Shown: positions 47,423 to 57,440 of the stretch, one piece after another
Layout: every line of letters begins with the position of its first letter
Numbering within the stretch: the first letter of the stretch is position 1
DNA from: Candidatus Peribacter sp.
GTDB lineage: Bacteria > Patescibacteriota > Gracilibacteria > Peribacterales > Peribacteraceae
NCBI GenBank assembly: GCA_018652955.1
Contig: JABIBA010000001.1
Span: 28,751 to 92,750 of the forward strand
Length of the DNA stretch: 64,000 nt
Reading direction: 5' to 3'
The notes under the pieces: generated by a model
What the model saw: the letters and a program-made list of their open reading frames with translations, nothing else
Told to the model about the DNA's origin: nothing
Database searches by the model: none
Program-made: the position numbers and the translations under genes

Positions 47423-49951
47423 CTACTCCTCACTCGGTGCAATCCCGTAGTAATCAAACAGGAACGTAGCAATATCTCCAAATATAGGAGCCGCAGACTG
47501 CGAACCAAACTCAATGTCTTTTGCTTTCGGCCTATCAAATTTTACAAGCATCACAAACTTTGGATTGTCGATAGGACCATAGCCTGCGAACGATGTGATG
47601 TTTGCACCAGTACCTGCTTCGTATTTTCCACCAGGTCCCGCAATCTGCGATGTACCTGTTTTACCAGCGATGAGATATCCATCGACACTCGCACTGCGAC
47701 CGAACCCTTGGTTAACTACAGAGGTAAGCATCGCGGTAATCGTATCGGATGTTTCTGCAGTGATGACTTGATCTACTACGTATGGCTTAGAGATATCGAA
47801 CGTACCATCGCTATGTTCAATTGTATCGATGATAGAGGGACGCATAAGCTTTCCCCCGTTAGCAAGGGCTGACCACGCCGTAACAACTTGTAGGGGAGTA
47901 GCAGAAATTCCCTGACCGTACGCAGCAGTAGCAAGCAGTGCCTGAGACCACTTTTTCCACGGCAAGATTTCTCCTGGAAGTTCATCTTCCAATTCTATCC
48001 CTGTAATTTTACCGAAACCAAATCGATTGATCATACGGTGAAACAGTTTTTTACCAAGCTTCATCGACACAGAAGTCATGCACGTGTTAACAGAGAACTC
48101 TAGGCAATTAACCATCGTGACTTCTCCATAGACAGACTCCAACGCGTTTTTGATTTTATATTCATCCACTTCCACTACTCCTTCATCTAAGTAGGTGTCT
48201 TCTGGGGAAATTTCTCCTTGGTCAATAGCAATAGCCATAGTCACTGGCTTAAACACAGACCCAGGCTCATAGATTTCTTGCACAGCTCTATTGAGGTACG
48301 CACCAACACCAATATTATTTTTATATTTTAGCCAAAAGTCTGGCCTGCTCGTCGGGAAAATCTCTCGACGGTTATTCTCACCAACATAGAGATAGTAACG
48401 AACCATGTCTTCAAGTGGATACAACTCCTCAATGTCTTCTAGCGTATCTCGCGTCTTCTCTGTAAGACTGAGACGCCCCTCTGGTGTTAGGACATCATCG
48501 ATGTAGGCCTTTACGACAAATTGATTAGTCACTGGGTGATACACCTCAGCAACAATCTCCGCTCGTTTTCTTTCGTCGAGATACCAGGGCTCTTTCTCGT
48601 ACACGAGTCCGTAGTTATTACTATCAAATGTAGGGGCGTTGACCATGGCAACTATCCTCCCGGTAAAGGGATCCATAATAATGGCCTGTCCACTGTCAGC
48701 TTCGAATTCAACAACAGCTTCGTCCATAATCTGCTCTACCTTTTTTTGCACAAAGCGATCTAATGTCAAAATAATAGTATCTCCATCTTTCGGGTTAACA
48801 ATAGATTGATCCCCCGTAAGAATCTGCCCCCCAGAAGGATCGGAAACTGTGGAGATCAAACCTTCTTGTCCTCGAAGTTCCAAGTTAAACGTTCGCTCTA
48901 TTCCATACTGTGCCTCTTGAACAGTATTCAAAAACCCAACAACGTGTGAGCCAACCTTTCCATCGGGGTAGTAACGCCAATGCTCAGGTATCAATGCAAC
49001 TGATCGCATCGGGTCATTGATTTGCTGAGCTGCCTCTCTGTTCACCGAATCACTTTTTAACTGGATCATTTCTCGATAGGACTGCAATTTCTTTTCACGA
49101 ACTTTCAAAGCGAGATCCGGAGGAAGTTTTCGCATCACTGGAATATAACGAAGCGGACGAGACCGCATGATTCGTTTTATAGTGTCGCTATCCATATCTA
49201 CAACATCAGAAAGGTCACGCGAATATCCAGGAATTTTTAACTGCGGTACATCTTCTGGATTCGCAAAAATTATTTTGGTATCACGCACCATATACACTCC
49301 CGGAATATTTAACTCAGACACTTCATCCATCTGCACTTTAGTAGCGCCATACACCAGAGGAACAAACGTCACACGTTTTTCACTTATGCGCTCTTCAATG
49401 TCTTTACGAAAAAGACTTTTCACTTCTTCAAAATCTGGAAGCTCATCCGAAGTCCCCACAGGAAGCCCTCCAACAATTGGCTCGAGAACAGCACCTGTCT
49501 GTAGTTTTTGGATTTGTAAAATAGGATCAAACGATGCGCTATAAAAGTCTGCAAGTTCAGTAGGACATTCTTTGCTCCCTTCTGTACACAGTCTATGAAA
49601 CTCCTGTGTTACCAGTACATCCGAGAGTTGAGATGCTACAAAAAATGGGTCATCCGTAATAAGCGGATCTACATACACAAGGTCTAGTGTCGTATTGGTT
49701 GCAAAGATACTTTTCTCTCCAGTCTTACTATTTCGCGAAAGCACCTCTCCACGTTTGGCAGGAAGCACTACACCTCCGTAGTGTTGACTTTCGGCTAGTG
49801 TCCTATAGTCACTACCCTTAATAACCTGTAATTCAAGAAGTCTTGCTACGACAACTAGCAACAGAACAAGTAGAGCTGCATGCACAGTGACCATCCGCTG
49901 GTGGGCAGATCGCTTCCGTTGAGTCTCTGATAGAGTGCGATATCTTGGCAT
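47423..49951 (-). CDS. Penicillin-binding protein 2 / FtsI-type transpeptidase
   Basis: TM anchor; YEPGSVFKPVTMAIAIDQG (SxxK), SVNTCMTSV (SxN), GKTGTSQIAGPGG (KTG); start at MPRYRTLSE. Confidence 0.92.
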   Translation of the reverse strand: MPRYRTLSETQRKRSAHQRMVTVHAALLVLLLVVVARLLELQVIKGSDYRTLAESQHYGGVVLPAKRGEVLSRNSKTGEKSIFATNTTLDLVYVDPLITDDPFFVASQLSDVLVTQEFHRLCTEGSKECPTELADFYSASFDPILQIQKLQTGAVLEPIVGGLPVGTSDELPDFEEVKSLFRKDIEERISEKRVTFVPLVYGATKVQMDEVSELNIPGVYMVRDTKIIFANPEDVPQLKIPGYSRDLSDVVDMDSDTIKRIMRSRPLRYIPVMRKLPPDLALKVREKKLQSYREMIQLKSDSVNREAAQQINDPMRSVALIPEHWRYYPDGKVGSHVVGFLNTVQEAQYGIERTFNLELRGQEGLISTVSDPSGGQILTGDQSIVNPKDGDTIILTLDRFVQKKVEQIMDEAVVEFEADSGQAIIMDPFTGRIVAMVNAPTFDSNNYGLVYEKEPWYLDERKRAEIVAEVYHPVTNQFVVKAYIDDVLTPEGRLSLTEKTRDTLEDIEELYPLEDMVRYYLYVGENNRREIFPTSRPDFWLKYKNNIGVGAYLNRAVQEIYEPGSVFKPVTMAIAIDQGEISPEDTYLDEGVVEVDEYKIKNALESVYGEVTMVNCLEFSVNTCMTSVSMKLGKKLFHRMINRFGFGKITGIELEDELPGEILPWKKWSQALLATAAYGQGISATPLQVVTAWSALANGGKLMRPSIIDTIEHSDGTFDISKPYVVDQVITAETSDTITAMLTSVVNQGFGRSASVDGYLIAGKTGTSQIAGPGGKYEAGTGANITSFAGYGPIDNPKFVMLVKFDRPKAKDIEFGSQSAAPIFGDIATFLFDYYGIAPSEE

Positions 49952-50029
49952 GTGGAGTGCGATAATAGCAGTTCTAGAGGCAAATACGGGCATAGTAATA
50001 AAACCCAAAATATGCTATAATATATAGAT

Positions 50030-51130
50030 ATGGAAACTGGTATAGATTGGAACAATTTAGGTGGCCCAGAGCTTCAAAAGAAGCTTGAGGAATACTGCAC
50101 AGCAGAGGGTATTTCGGATATTCACTTCGCACCAGAAAAGGAGGATGTTCGCCTCGAAGTACGACTACACGGAATACTTGAGGAAATTTCTCGTCTTAGC
50201 CATAAAACCTATGAAGACTACGTCAGACAGATCAAATTCCTGAGTAAGCTTAAGCTCAACGTCACGAATATTCCTCAGGATGGACATTACACATTTGCAC
50301 AAGGAGATCGCCGCGTGAACGTTCGTGTAGCTTCTATTCCATCTCGATTTGGAGAAAAGTTCACACTGCGTCTATTGGACCCAGATCGTGGAATCGTTCC
50401 TCTTGAGCAACTCGGTTTTGATGAAGAGATTTACAAGAAACTCAGTGATATTGTTCAGCTTCCAAACGGAATCTTCCTTATAACAGGTCCAACAGGATCT
50501 GGTAAAACCACAACACTGTACGCATTGCTTCAGACCATTGTTGGTAAAGACCGAAACATTATTACACTGGAAGATCCTGTTGAGTACGAGCTTAATGGAA
50601 TCGTACAAAGTCAGATCGATTCCGAGCACGACTACACCTTTTCCTCTGGTCTTCGATCTATTTTACGACACGACCCCGATGTTATTTTGATTGGTGAGAT
50701 CCGTGACTACGAAACAGCACAAACAGCTATCGATGCAGCCCTTACAGGTCACCTTGTTCTCTCTACACTGCACACGAACTCAGCAGTAGAAGCGATCCCT
50801 CGTCTGCTTGCTATGGGAGTAAGCCCATACACATTTGCACCTGCTCTTCGAGCAGTGCTTGCACAGAGGCTTGTACGAACACTCAAACCTGAATGTAAAG
50901 ATGGAAAATGCGACCCAAGTAACAACAATAGCTATAGCGGGCGAACATCGCTTCCAGAACTTCTTGTAGCAACCCCTGCTATTCGTGAACTGATTATCGA
51001 AAATGAAACAGCAGAAACAATTCTCGCAAAAGCTAAAGAGGAAGGATACAAAACCATGAGTGACTGGGGAGAGATACTCGTCGAAAGACAGACTACAACA
51101 GAATCTGAAGTTAAACGTGTAACCATGTAA
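50030..51130 (+). CDS. Type IV pilus / type II secretion ATPase (PilB/GspE family)
   Basis: GIFLITGPTGSGKTTTLYALL, ITLEDPVEYEL, LRSILRHDPDVILIGEIRDYETAQTAIDAALTGHLVLSTLHTNSA. Confidence 0.93.
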   Translation: METGIDWNNLGGPELQKKLEEYCTAEGISDIHFAPEKEDVRLEVRLHGILEEISRLSHKTYEDYVRQIKFLSKLKLNVTNIPQDGHYTFAQGDRRVNVRVASIPSRFGEKFTLRLLDPDRGIVPLEQLGFDEEIYKKLSDIVQLPNGIFLITGPTGSGKTTTLYALLQTIVGKDRNIITLEDPVEYELNGIVQSQIDSEHDYTFSSGLRSILRHDPDVILIGEIRDYETAQTAIDAALTGHLVLSTLHTNSAVEAIPRLLAMGVSPYTFAPALRAVLAQRLVRTLKPECKDGKCDPSNNNSYSGRTSLPELLVATPAIRELIIENETAETILAKAKEEGYKTMSDWGEILVERQTTTESEVKRVTM

Positions 51131-51133
51131 GCC

Positions 51134-51538
51134 ATGACTGAAGATGAATCATCAGACTGGGAAAATAATCACATCTTTAGTGACCTAAACGAGCAACCGG
51201 CAACTAATCCCGATACAGACACTCCACTGCTAGATATAGTTCCAGTTACGAAAGGACCGTACAATAGTGCAGAGTGTTGCCTAGGAGAAGTCTTGAGATT
51301 AATGGATCCTGAAGAAAGTAACGAAGATAGCAATTTGCCGAAAATTTTAAAATTAGGAGCTCCCATAACTTCAGAAACTATTGGGGCAAGTCTTCCTGGT
51401 GGGTTATCTGGCACGATTGTTGAGCTAAAAAACCCAGATGATGTAGAGGATGAGGCATTCGTAGGTGCGATTTTTGATCATAAGGATGAGATATTCATCA
51501 GATGGCTAACACCAAAACAGTTTAAAGTTGTTGAGTAA
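51134..51538 (+). CDS. Hypothetical protein (134 aa)
   Basis: ORF 3 nt after the PilB-like gene; no family recognised. Confidence 0.55.
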   Translation: MTEDESSDWENNHIFSDLNEQPATNPDTDTPLLDIVPVTKGPYNSAECCLGEVLRLMDPEESNEDSNLPKILKLGAPITSETIGASLPGGLSGTIVELKNPDDVEDEAFVGAIFDHKDEIFIRWLTPKQFKVVE

Positions 51539-51579
51539 TCACTGAACACAAGGAGTCGACAACACTGCCTTGCAGGTTT

Positions 51580-53343
51580 TTGATGTTGCAGTATCATGTT
51601 TCTCCTATGAGACAAAGCAGACACCCACGGCGCAGACGTTACGGAGCAGAGCCAAAGCAAAATGTAAAACTGCGTAAGACGATTGTATTTGGAGCGTTGG
51701 TCTTCGTTATTCTCCTTCTTGGAGACAAGACACTCTCATTCTTTGGAGTAGGAAACACCATGCGTGCAACTGCTGCTGTACTTACCGTAGAAGATCGTGG
51801 CATCGTAAATGTTTCAGTGGATAGTGGCCCTCTTAAAAGAGCAGAGAACGACCTCAAGCTTTACGCAGGAGACACCGTCGTCTCTAGTCCAAGAAATTAT
51901 GCAACGGTTGCATTTTACGATGGTAGCCAAGTGCGTCTCGACGAAAGTACACACATCAAGATTGCCGAAAGTTATAAGGGAAGAGAGGCAAGTAAGCTCA
52001 CTGTCGAACTTGAAGAAGGAACACTTTGGATGGCTTCGCCGACACTTGATACATTCTCAGGTTCTATTGCACGCATAATCGTCAGTCCATTTATCAGTGC
52101 ACAGATTCCTTCACAGGCAGAAGTGGTAATGACTCCACGCAGCGTCTCGGTATTTTCTTCGGATGGCTTGGGACTAGAAATTACTATTGCTGGAAGTGAC
52201 CAGAAGGTAGTTATCGGAGAAGGGCAGCAATTCACACTTCCCGTTGGTGGTGAACAGGTTGCAGATCTGTACGAGCACCGAAACCCACTAGACCCTCAGC
52301 AACTGCTCTCTGACTTTGTAGAGAAGAGCCGTACACGATATGCCGCAACGGAAACACCAGATGAGCTTGTCGTAACAGGAACAGAGGAAGAGGCAGGGTC
52401 TGATATTCCGCTTACAGTAAACACTCCAGTAGATGGAACAACTGTAGAAACAGCTACAGTAAAAGTATCTGGCCGCATTGGGGAAGACGTCGAGAAAGTG
52501 CGTATTAGTGGATACCTCGCACAGGTAGATAAAGAGAGTGGAACCTTCGAGCAAGAGTTAACCCTTGCAGATGAAGATGAAGTTTCTATTACTATAGAAG
52601 CTGTAAATGATGCAGGAATAGTTATTGCAGAAGCCATTCGTACTGTAAATCGAAACCGTAAACCACCAGAAGCTCCTACCATCTTAAAGCCAGCTGCATC
52701 AGGAGAAACCTATCGCACAGCAAACCCAGAAATTGAGATCTCTGGAAAAGCTCCTCAAGGGGCAATCGGAATTCTGGTAAACGATTACAGACTACAACTC
52801 TTCTCACCTGGAAATACCGAATGGTCCTACCTCGCAAACGTGAAGTTTAATAACTTCCAATACGGAAAAAATGTCTTTGAGGTTATCGCTATTAACCGTG
52901 GAGGATACCGATCTGAAGCCGGAAAGATTATTGTTATTCTCGAAGAAGGAGCAGAGGAAGGAATAGTAGGTGACAACGAAGCAGAAGATACTGAAGAGGG
53001 GAGCACCAGAAGGCCTCGAACAGTAGAAGAGGCAGATCTCCCTAACAATCTTCCACTGATGCCGGGAAGCGTAACGATCTTCGGACCAACCAAAGGAACA
53101 CCACACACAACATCAAGCCTCGAAACTCTTATTGAGGGAAACGTTCCACCAGAAGCTACTTCTGTCTGGGTAAATGGTTACAGATTACGACTCTTCGAGC
53201 AGGGCAAAGGATTCTTCAACTACATCGCCTCAGCAGAAATGAATACGCTAAAGAGAGGGGATAATGTCTACGACATTGTTGTGCGGTCAGAAGATGGATA
53301 CATCCTCGATACCATCGAGTATAAAATAACGTTTACACCGTAA
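51580..53343 (+). CDS. FecR-domain protein with Ig-like/bacterial big domains, N-terminal TM
   Basis: LKLYAGDTVVSSPRNYATVAFYDGSQVRLDESTHIKI (FecR-like), repeated Ig-like segments PEIEISGKAPQGAIGILVNDYRLQL. Confidence 0.8.
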   Translation: MMLQYHVSPMRQSRHPRRRRYGAEPKQNVKLRKTIVFGALVFVILLLGDKTLSFFGVGNTMRATAAVLTVEDRGIVNVSVDSGPLKRAENDLKLYAGDTVVSSPRNYATVAFYDGSQVRLDESTHIKIAESYKGREASKLTVELEEGTLWMASPTLDTFSGSIARIIVSPFISAQIPSQAEVVMTPRSVSVFSSDGLGLEITIAGSDQKVVIGEGQQFTLPVGGEQVADLYEHRNPLDPQQLLSDFVEKSRTRYAATETPDELVVTGTEEEAGSDIPLTVNTPVDGTTVETATVKVSGRIGEDVEKVRISGYLAQVDKESGTFEQELTLADEDEVSITIEAVNDAGIVIAEAIRTVNRNRKPPEAPTILKPAASGETYRTANPEIEISGKAPQGAIGILVNDYRLQLFSPGNTEWSYLANVKFNNFQYGKNVFEVIAINRGGYRSEAGKIIVILEEGAEEGIVGDNEAEDTEEGSTRRPRTVEEADLPNNLPLMPGSVTIFGPTKGTPHTTSSLETLIEGNVPPEATSVWVNGYRLRLFEQGKGFFNYIASAEMNTLKRGDNVYDIVVRSEDGYILDTIEYKITFTP

Positions 53344-54268
53344 GACCTGTTTCTGAAAGTGCCTTGTTTATGGTTTCAGGCAGTGGCGCCTCTACCCTAT
53401 GTGTTTTGTTGTCTGCTGGAGAGACAAAGCTAATTTCTCGAGCATGTAAGCAGAGCCCTTCAACCTTGTAAGTTTCAGTAACTTTTTTATTTGTAGGAGA
53501 ACCATAGGGCAAATCTCCAAGAATTGGATGACCTATAGATGCCAAGTGCACTCTTATTTGATGCGTACGACCGGTGTGCAAGTCACACTCGAGAAGAGCG
53601 GTATCATTTGTGGAGTCGAGTACTCTGTAGGTAGTTTTTGCATCACGTGATACAGACGTTTTAAGTACAGACATCTTTGTACGATCTGTTAAATTTCGAC
53701 CAATAGGTGCATCGATAGTCGCTTCTTTGTGCTCTGGAACGCCAGAGACAATCGCAAGGTACTTTTTGTCGGTAGTTCTCTCTTCGAATTGCTTCTGAAG
53801 GGCGGCGAAGCTGTCGTTATCTTTAGCGACGACCAAACACCCTGTAGTAGGTTTATCCAAACGGTGTACCAATGTGGAATCTGGAGAGAAGGGGATTTTA
53901 CGCTCGGTAAAAAGGTGAGCTATTCCGTGTAATATTGTCGTCTCATCTTCTTCCATAGAATGCCCAGGGTGAACGGCGTAGCCTTCGGGTTTATTAATAA
54001 CAATTACAGAATCATCTTCAAATAAGACTTCGAGCTTCAGATCTACTGGGTTGATATGTGATTCAAGATTAATGATTTGAGATTCAGATCCGTCATAGGC
54101 AACCGTGTCACCCTCTTGTAACTTATGTGATGTTTTCTTAAGAACTTTCCCGTTTACTGTTACAGATCCATCTTTAATAGCCTTCTGAATCTTCGACCGC
54201 GAAAGACTACTATCTTGAGCAGCAATAATAGCATCGAGCCGGCCAGAGGCATCTGAAGTGAATTCCAT
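53333..54268 (-). CDS. rluD: RluA/RluD family 23S rRNA pseudouridine synthase with S4 domain
   Basis: VIVINKPEGYAVHPG, LVHRLDKPTTGCLVVAK, LLECDLHTGRTHQIRVHLASIGHPILGDLPYG. Confidence 0.93.
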   Translation of the reverse strand: MEFTSDASGRLDAIIAAQDSSLSRSKIQKAIKDGSVTVNGKVLKKTSHKLQEGDTVAYDGSESQIINLESHINPVDLKLEVLFEDDSVIVINKPEGYAVHPGHSMEEDETTILHGIAHLFTERKIPFSPDSTLVHRLDKPTTGCLVVAKDNDSFAALQKQFEERTTDKKYLAIVSGVPEHKEATIDAPIGRNLTDRTKMSVLKTSVSRDAKTTYRVLDSTNDTALLECDLHTGRTHQIRVHLASIGHPILGDLPYGSPTNKKVTETYKVEGLCLHAREISFVSPADNKTHRVEAPLPETINKALSETGLTV

Positions 54269-54315
54269 GCCGATATAGTGTATTAGAACGCTTATTTAAG
54301 CAACTATTCCATCTA

Positions 54316-54747
54316 TTGACATATTATTACAATAGTATATTGTACTCTAACCGTTTTTTAGAAACACCGAGTATCCTTCATCCACCCTGCATTTTGCATG
54401 GGAACGTGTTTTTCTTTGTATTCACGGGCCTAGCTAAAGAATGCGGGTGCCGTGGAGGAAAATGTAGCGATGAAGTGAACGTAGTAGTGAGTGTTACGGG
54501 GTCATGTCCCCGACAATGGCAGCACCCATACTTTGAGCTCAGCCAAAGTAAACCACTACAATTGCCACCACAAGGAATGGCAGTGGATGAGGTTTGCATA
54601 AACAAAGTGCACCTCAATATGTTTAGTGGAAAACTCACTGTTGTCGTAAAAACGAGTAACAATAGTGAGGAATCTGTATTTGTGATGGTGCCTTCAAAGG
54701 GGAACCTCGTAAATATCAGCACTTTCGATGTTCGTATCGAAGAGTAG
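54316..54747 (+). CDS. Hypothetical protein (start uncertain)
   Basis: ORF followed by a strong terminator; the true start may be an internal GTG near 54415. Confidence 0.5.
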   Translation: MTYYYNSILYSNRFLETPSILHPPCILHGNVFFFVFTGLAKECGCRGGKCSDEVNVVVSVTGSCPRQWQHPYFELSQSKPLQLPPQGMAVDEVCINKVHLNMFSGKLTVVVKTSNNSEESVFVMVPSKGNLVNISTFDVRIEE

Positions 54748-54774
54748 CTAACTCTCTACATACTCGCGGAACCT

Positions 54775-54804
54775 GCAGGTGATCTCCGGATCGCCTGCTT
54801 TTTT
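54775..54804 (+). terminator. Rho-independent terminator
   Basis: GCAGGTGATC-TCCG-GATCGCCTGC followed by TTTTTT. Confidence 0.85.
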
Positions 54805-54841
54805 ACTTTCTCTTCGTACGCTGCAAACGTACACTGCGTAT

Positions 54842-55984
54842 ATGTCCGAACTACTTACCAGAGGCGTCACGAACGTTACCCCGAAAGATCTTGCCGAAAA
54901 AAAGCTAAAAGCTGGTAAGCCCATTCGTGTATACCTAGGAATCGACCCAACAGGAGCTCATTTGCACCTTGGGCACAGTGTCCCTCTACGGAAGCTTCAG
55001 GCATTTGCAGAAGCTGGGAACGAAGTGGTTTTTCTGATCGGAAGCTTTACCGCAATGATAGGGGACCCATCCGGACAAGATAAAATGCGAGTAGCACTTA
55101 CAAAAGAAGATGTAGAAAAGAACTTTGAGGAGTACAAGAAGCAAGCTGAGAAAGTATTGGATTTCTCAAAAATTGAAATTCGCTACAACCACGAGTGGCT
55201 CGAAAAGCTTGGCTTTGAAGACATAGCAAAACTCGGTAGCCATATCACAGTACAGCAAATGCTTGAGCGCGATATGTTTGCAAAGCGTATCAAAGAAGGA
55301 AATTCGATAGCGATCTCTGAGTTTCTCTACCCGCTAATGGTGGGATACGATTCTGTTGAACTGGACGTCGACTGCGAACTTGGAGGAAACGACCAGTACT
55401 TTAATATGCTCGCAGGTCGCACATTGCAAAAGGCATTGGGGAAGAGAGAGAAATTCGTACTAACTACAAAGCTTATCGAAGGAACAGATGGCCGCAAAAT
55501 GAGTAAGACGTACGATAACTGTATTTACTTAGATGACAGTGCAAATGACATGTTTGGAAAGACAATGTCTGTTAACGATGATCTTATGGAAGTGTACTTC
55601 GAGTGTTGTACGGATGTTCCTATGGACGAGGTCAAGAAGATCCTATCTGGAAGTCCTCGTGATGCCAAAGTTCGCCTCGCAAAAGAAATTGTCACGTTAT
55701 ACCACAGCGCAGAGGAGGCAGAAGCTGCAGTTGCCAACTTCGATACTGTTTTTAAAGATGGGGGAGTTCCAGACGATATGCCAGAGGCGAAGGTAAAAAA
55801 AGGAAGCACGGTAATTGATGTATTAGTAGATAATGGATTAATCGCTTCTAAGTCCGAAGCCCGCAGACTTATCGAGCAAGGTGGTATCAAAAAAGATGAC
55901 GTCGCCATCGACTCTATCGACGCTTCTGCCGAACCAGGAGTTTATAAAGTAGGGAAGAGGAAGTTTATAAAGATTTCTATATAA
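54842..55984 (+). CDS. tyrS: Tyrosine-tRNA ligase
   Basis: VYLGIDPTGAHLHLGHSVPLRKLQAF, KMSKTYDN (KMSKS-like), C-terminal S4 domain; start at MSELLTRG. Confidence 0.96.
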   Translation: MSELLTRGVTNVTPKDLAEKKLKAGKPIRVYLGIDPTGAHLHLGHSVPLRKLQAFAEAGNEVVFLIGSFTAMIGDPSGQDKMRVALTKEDVEKNFEEYKKQAEKVLDFSKIEIRYNHEWLEKLGFEDIAKLGSHITVQQMLERDMFAKRIKEGNSIAISEFLYPLMVGYDSVELDVDCELGGNDQYFNMLAGRTLQKALGKREKFVLTTKLIEGTDGRKMSKTYDNCIYLDDSANDMFGKTMSVNDDLMEVYFECCTDVPMDEVKKILSGSPRDAKVRLAKEIVTLYHSAEEAEAAVANFDTVFKDGGVPDDMPEAKVKKGSTVIDVLVDNGLIASKSEARRLIEQGGIKKDDVAIDSIDASAEPGVYKVGKRKFIKISI

Positions 55985-55986
55985 AC

Positions 55987-56274
55987 ATGACAACCCCAAT
56001 CTCAAAAGAACAGGCAGAAGAACTCATGCACGACATTGTCCAATGGCAAGTCGGTGACGAGGGAAAGGTCATTGCAAAGACCTTTGACTGTAAAGATTTC
56101 CAGAATGCTGTGGTACTAGTAAACCAAGTGGCAAAGCTTTCAGAAGAGCAGAATCATCATCCTGATATCTTCATTCATAGCTATAACAACGTTACTATCA
56201 GCCTTACAACACACGCAGCAGGTGGCCTTACTGAAGAAGACTTCATCTTAGCTGCAAAGATCGACGAGCTTTAA
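55987..56274 (+). CDS. Pterin-4a-carbinolamine dehydratase family protein
   Basis: FQNAVVLVNQVAKLSEEQNHHPDIFIHSYNNVTISLTTHAAGGLTEEDFILAAKID (PCD/DCoH signature). Confidence 0.9.
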   Translation: MTTPISKEQAEELMHDIVQWQVGDEGKVIAKTFDCKDFQNAVVLVNQVAKLSEEQNHHPDIFIHSYNNVTISLTTHAAGGLTEEDFILAAKIDEL

Positions 56275-56316
56275 AAAAACTTCGCAACCCCGGGTCGGGC
56301 GATTGGGGCTGCGAAG
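56273..56316 (-). terminator. Strong minus-strand rho-independent terminator
   Basis: Minus strand: CTTCGCAGCCCC-N13-GGGGTTGCGAAG followed by TTTTTTT. Confidence 0.85.
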
Positions 56317-56355
56317 CGAGAAGCAGAGAAATCTCTGCAGGACGTTTGCTTTAGG

Positions 56356-56391
56356 CTACGGCGGGTGCCGCTGTTTGACGCACAATTGCAT
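56356..56391 (-). CDS. Micro-ORF (MQLCVKQRHPP) behind near-perfect SD
   Basis: GAAAGGAGGTAACTGATG on minus strand; 11 codons to TAG. Confidence 0.3.
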   Translation of the reverse strand: MQLCVKQRHPP

Positions 56392-56446
56392 CAGTTACCT
56401 CCTTTCAAGTCGTACCGCCTCTTGCGAGGCTAATTTCCGAAGTCGG

Positions 56447-56464
56447 TCAGCAGATTTTTCGCAT
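56447..56464 (-). CDS. Micro-ORF (MRKIC) behind near-perfect SD
   Basis: AGAAAGGAGGTGTTATG on minus strand; 5 codons to TGA. Confidence 0.25.
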   Translation of the reverse strand: MRKIC

Positions 56465-56582
56465 AACACCTCCTTTCTCGTATCTTGGGAGACTGTTCTG
56501 GCACTCAAACCAAACGCTATATGCAGCGTACTGATCTAGCGGTACCCGTCAAGGATCTAGACAAGTTTTATAAACTTTTTGG

Positions 56583-56681
56583 CTACAGGCTAAGCATGTA
56601 GACCGGTACATACGCTGCAATCACGATAAGCACGAGAGAGGTAACGAATGCGTAGCCGACGTTTCTAGTATCACGGGACAT
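56583..56681 (-). CDS. Predicted 32-aa single-TM miniprotein
   Basis: MSRDTRNVGYAFVTSLVLIVIAAYVPVYMLSL* on minus strand; below the ORF-track length cutoff. Confidence 0.5.
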   Translation of the reverse strand: MSRDTRNVGYAFVTSLVLIVIAAYVPVYMLSL

Positions 56682-56750
56682 ACTTACTATGACGAACGAA
56701 CCTGCCAGCTCTTACATAATTCATACACTTTAATGTACAATACTTTTCCT

Positions 56751-57395
56751 ATGACAACTCTTCTCCTTTCATTACTACTAACACCGGCAATTTCTCTAGC
56801 GCAGCAACCAGAAATGACTCTGCGAGATCATGCAGTACTTCGTGCTGTTGAGCGCATTGGTATCGGTACTGACTTCGGTATTCGTACCCAAACCATTCGT
56901 CTTGGACACAATGTCCGCACACGCCGGATGTCTCCACGTCGCACAAGAAGTTCTACAACAGGAAAAGTTCTTTCTGTAGTCGACGGTAGCCTACTAGAAG
57001 TGAGACTTTTCGATGGAAGAACAGTTACAGTACGTACTCTTGGCTCAGAAGCACCACTTCTAACATCTGGAACAGATAAAGAGCAGTGCTTTGCACTTGA
57101 AGCAAAATCTAAGCTTGCTCAAATGGTCCTCGGAAAAAACGTAGAACTCGAGAAAGACAGAAACTATAACGGAGACAATTACGGAAGATGGCTACGGTAT
57201 GTCCGTCTAAACTCTCTCGATATTGGTAACTGGATGATTGGCAACGGTAATGCATTTGCCGATAGTCGCAATGGTCACCGCAGACAAGCGAGCTACCACG
57301 CGTCGCAAGAAGAAGCGATGGATTACGAGCGCGGACTCTGGGGACACATCTGCGAATACAACGACGATCTTGATACTATCGAAGCACTTCAGTAA
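56751..57395 (+). CDS. Secreted thermonuclease (SNase-like) domain protein
   Basis: Signal peptide; GKVLSVVDGSLLEVRLFDGRTVTVRTLGSEAPLL..., NYGRWLRYVRLNSLDIGNWMIGNGNAFA, SNase-like. Confidence 0.8.
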   Translation: MTTLLLSLLLTPAISLAQQPEMTLRDHAVLRAVERIGIGTDFGIRTQTIRLGHNVRTRRMSPRRTRSSTTGKVLSVVDGSLLEVRLFDGRTVTVRTLGSEAPLLTSGTDKEQCFALEAKSKLAQMVLGKNVELEKDRNYNGDNYGRWLRYVRLNSLDIGNWMIGNGNAFADSRNGHRRQASYHASQEEAMDYERGLWGHICEYNDDLDTIEALQ

Positions 57396-57400
57396 TAAAA

Positions 57401-57422
57401 CTGTTGTAATTTTGAACAACAG
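57401..57422. repeat. Inverted repeat CTGTTGT-N8-ACAACAG
   Basis: CTGTTGTAATTTTGAACAACAG between the SNase and TrmB genes; identical arms at 38081..38102. Confidence 0.8.
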
Positions 57423-57440
57423 CTTTATGATAGATCTCCT

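Noticed and set aside
54740-54842. T-box or attenuator upstream of tyrS
   Set aside because: The only structure is the upstream gene's terminator; no T-box sequence or specifier loop found.
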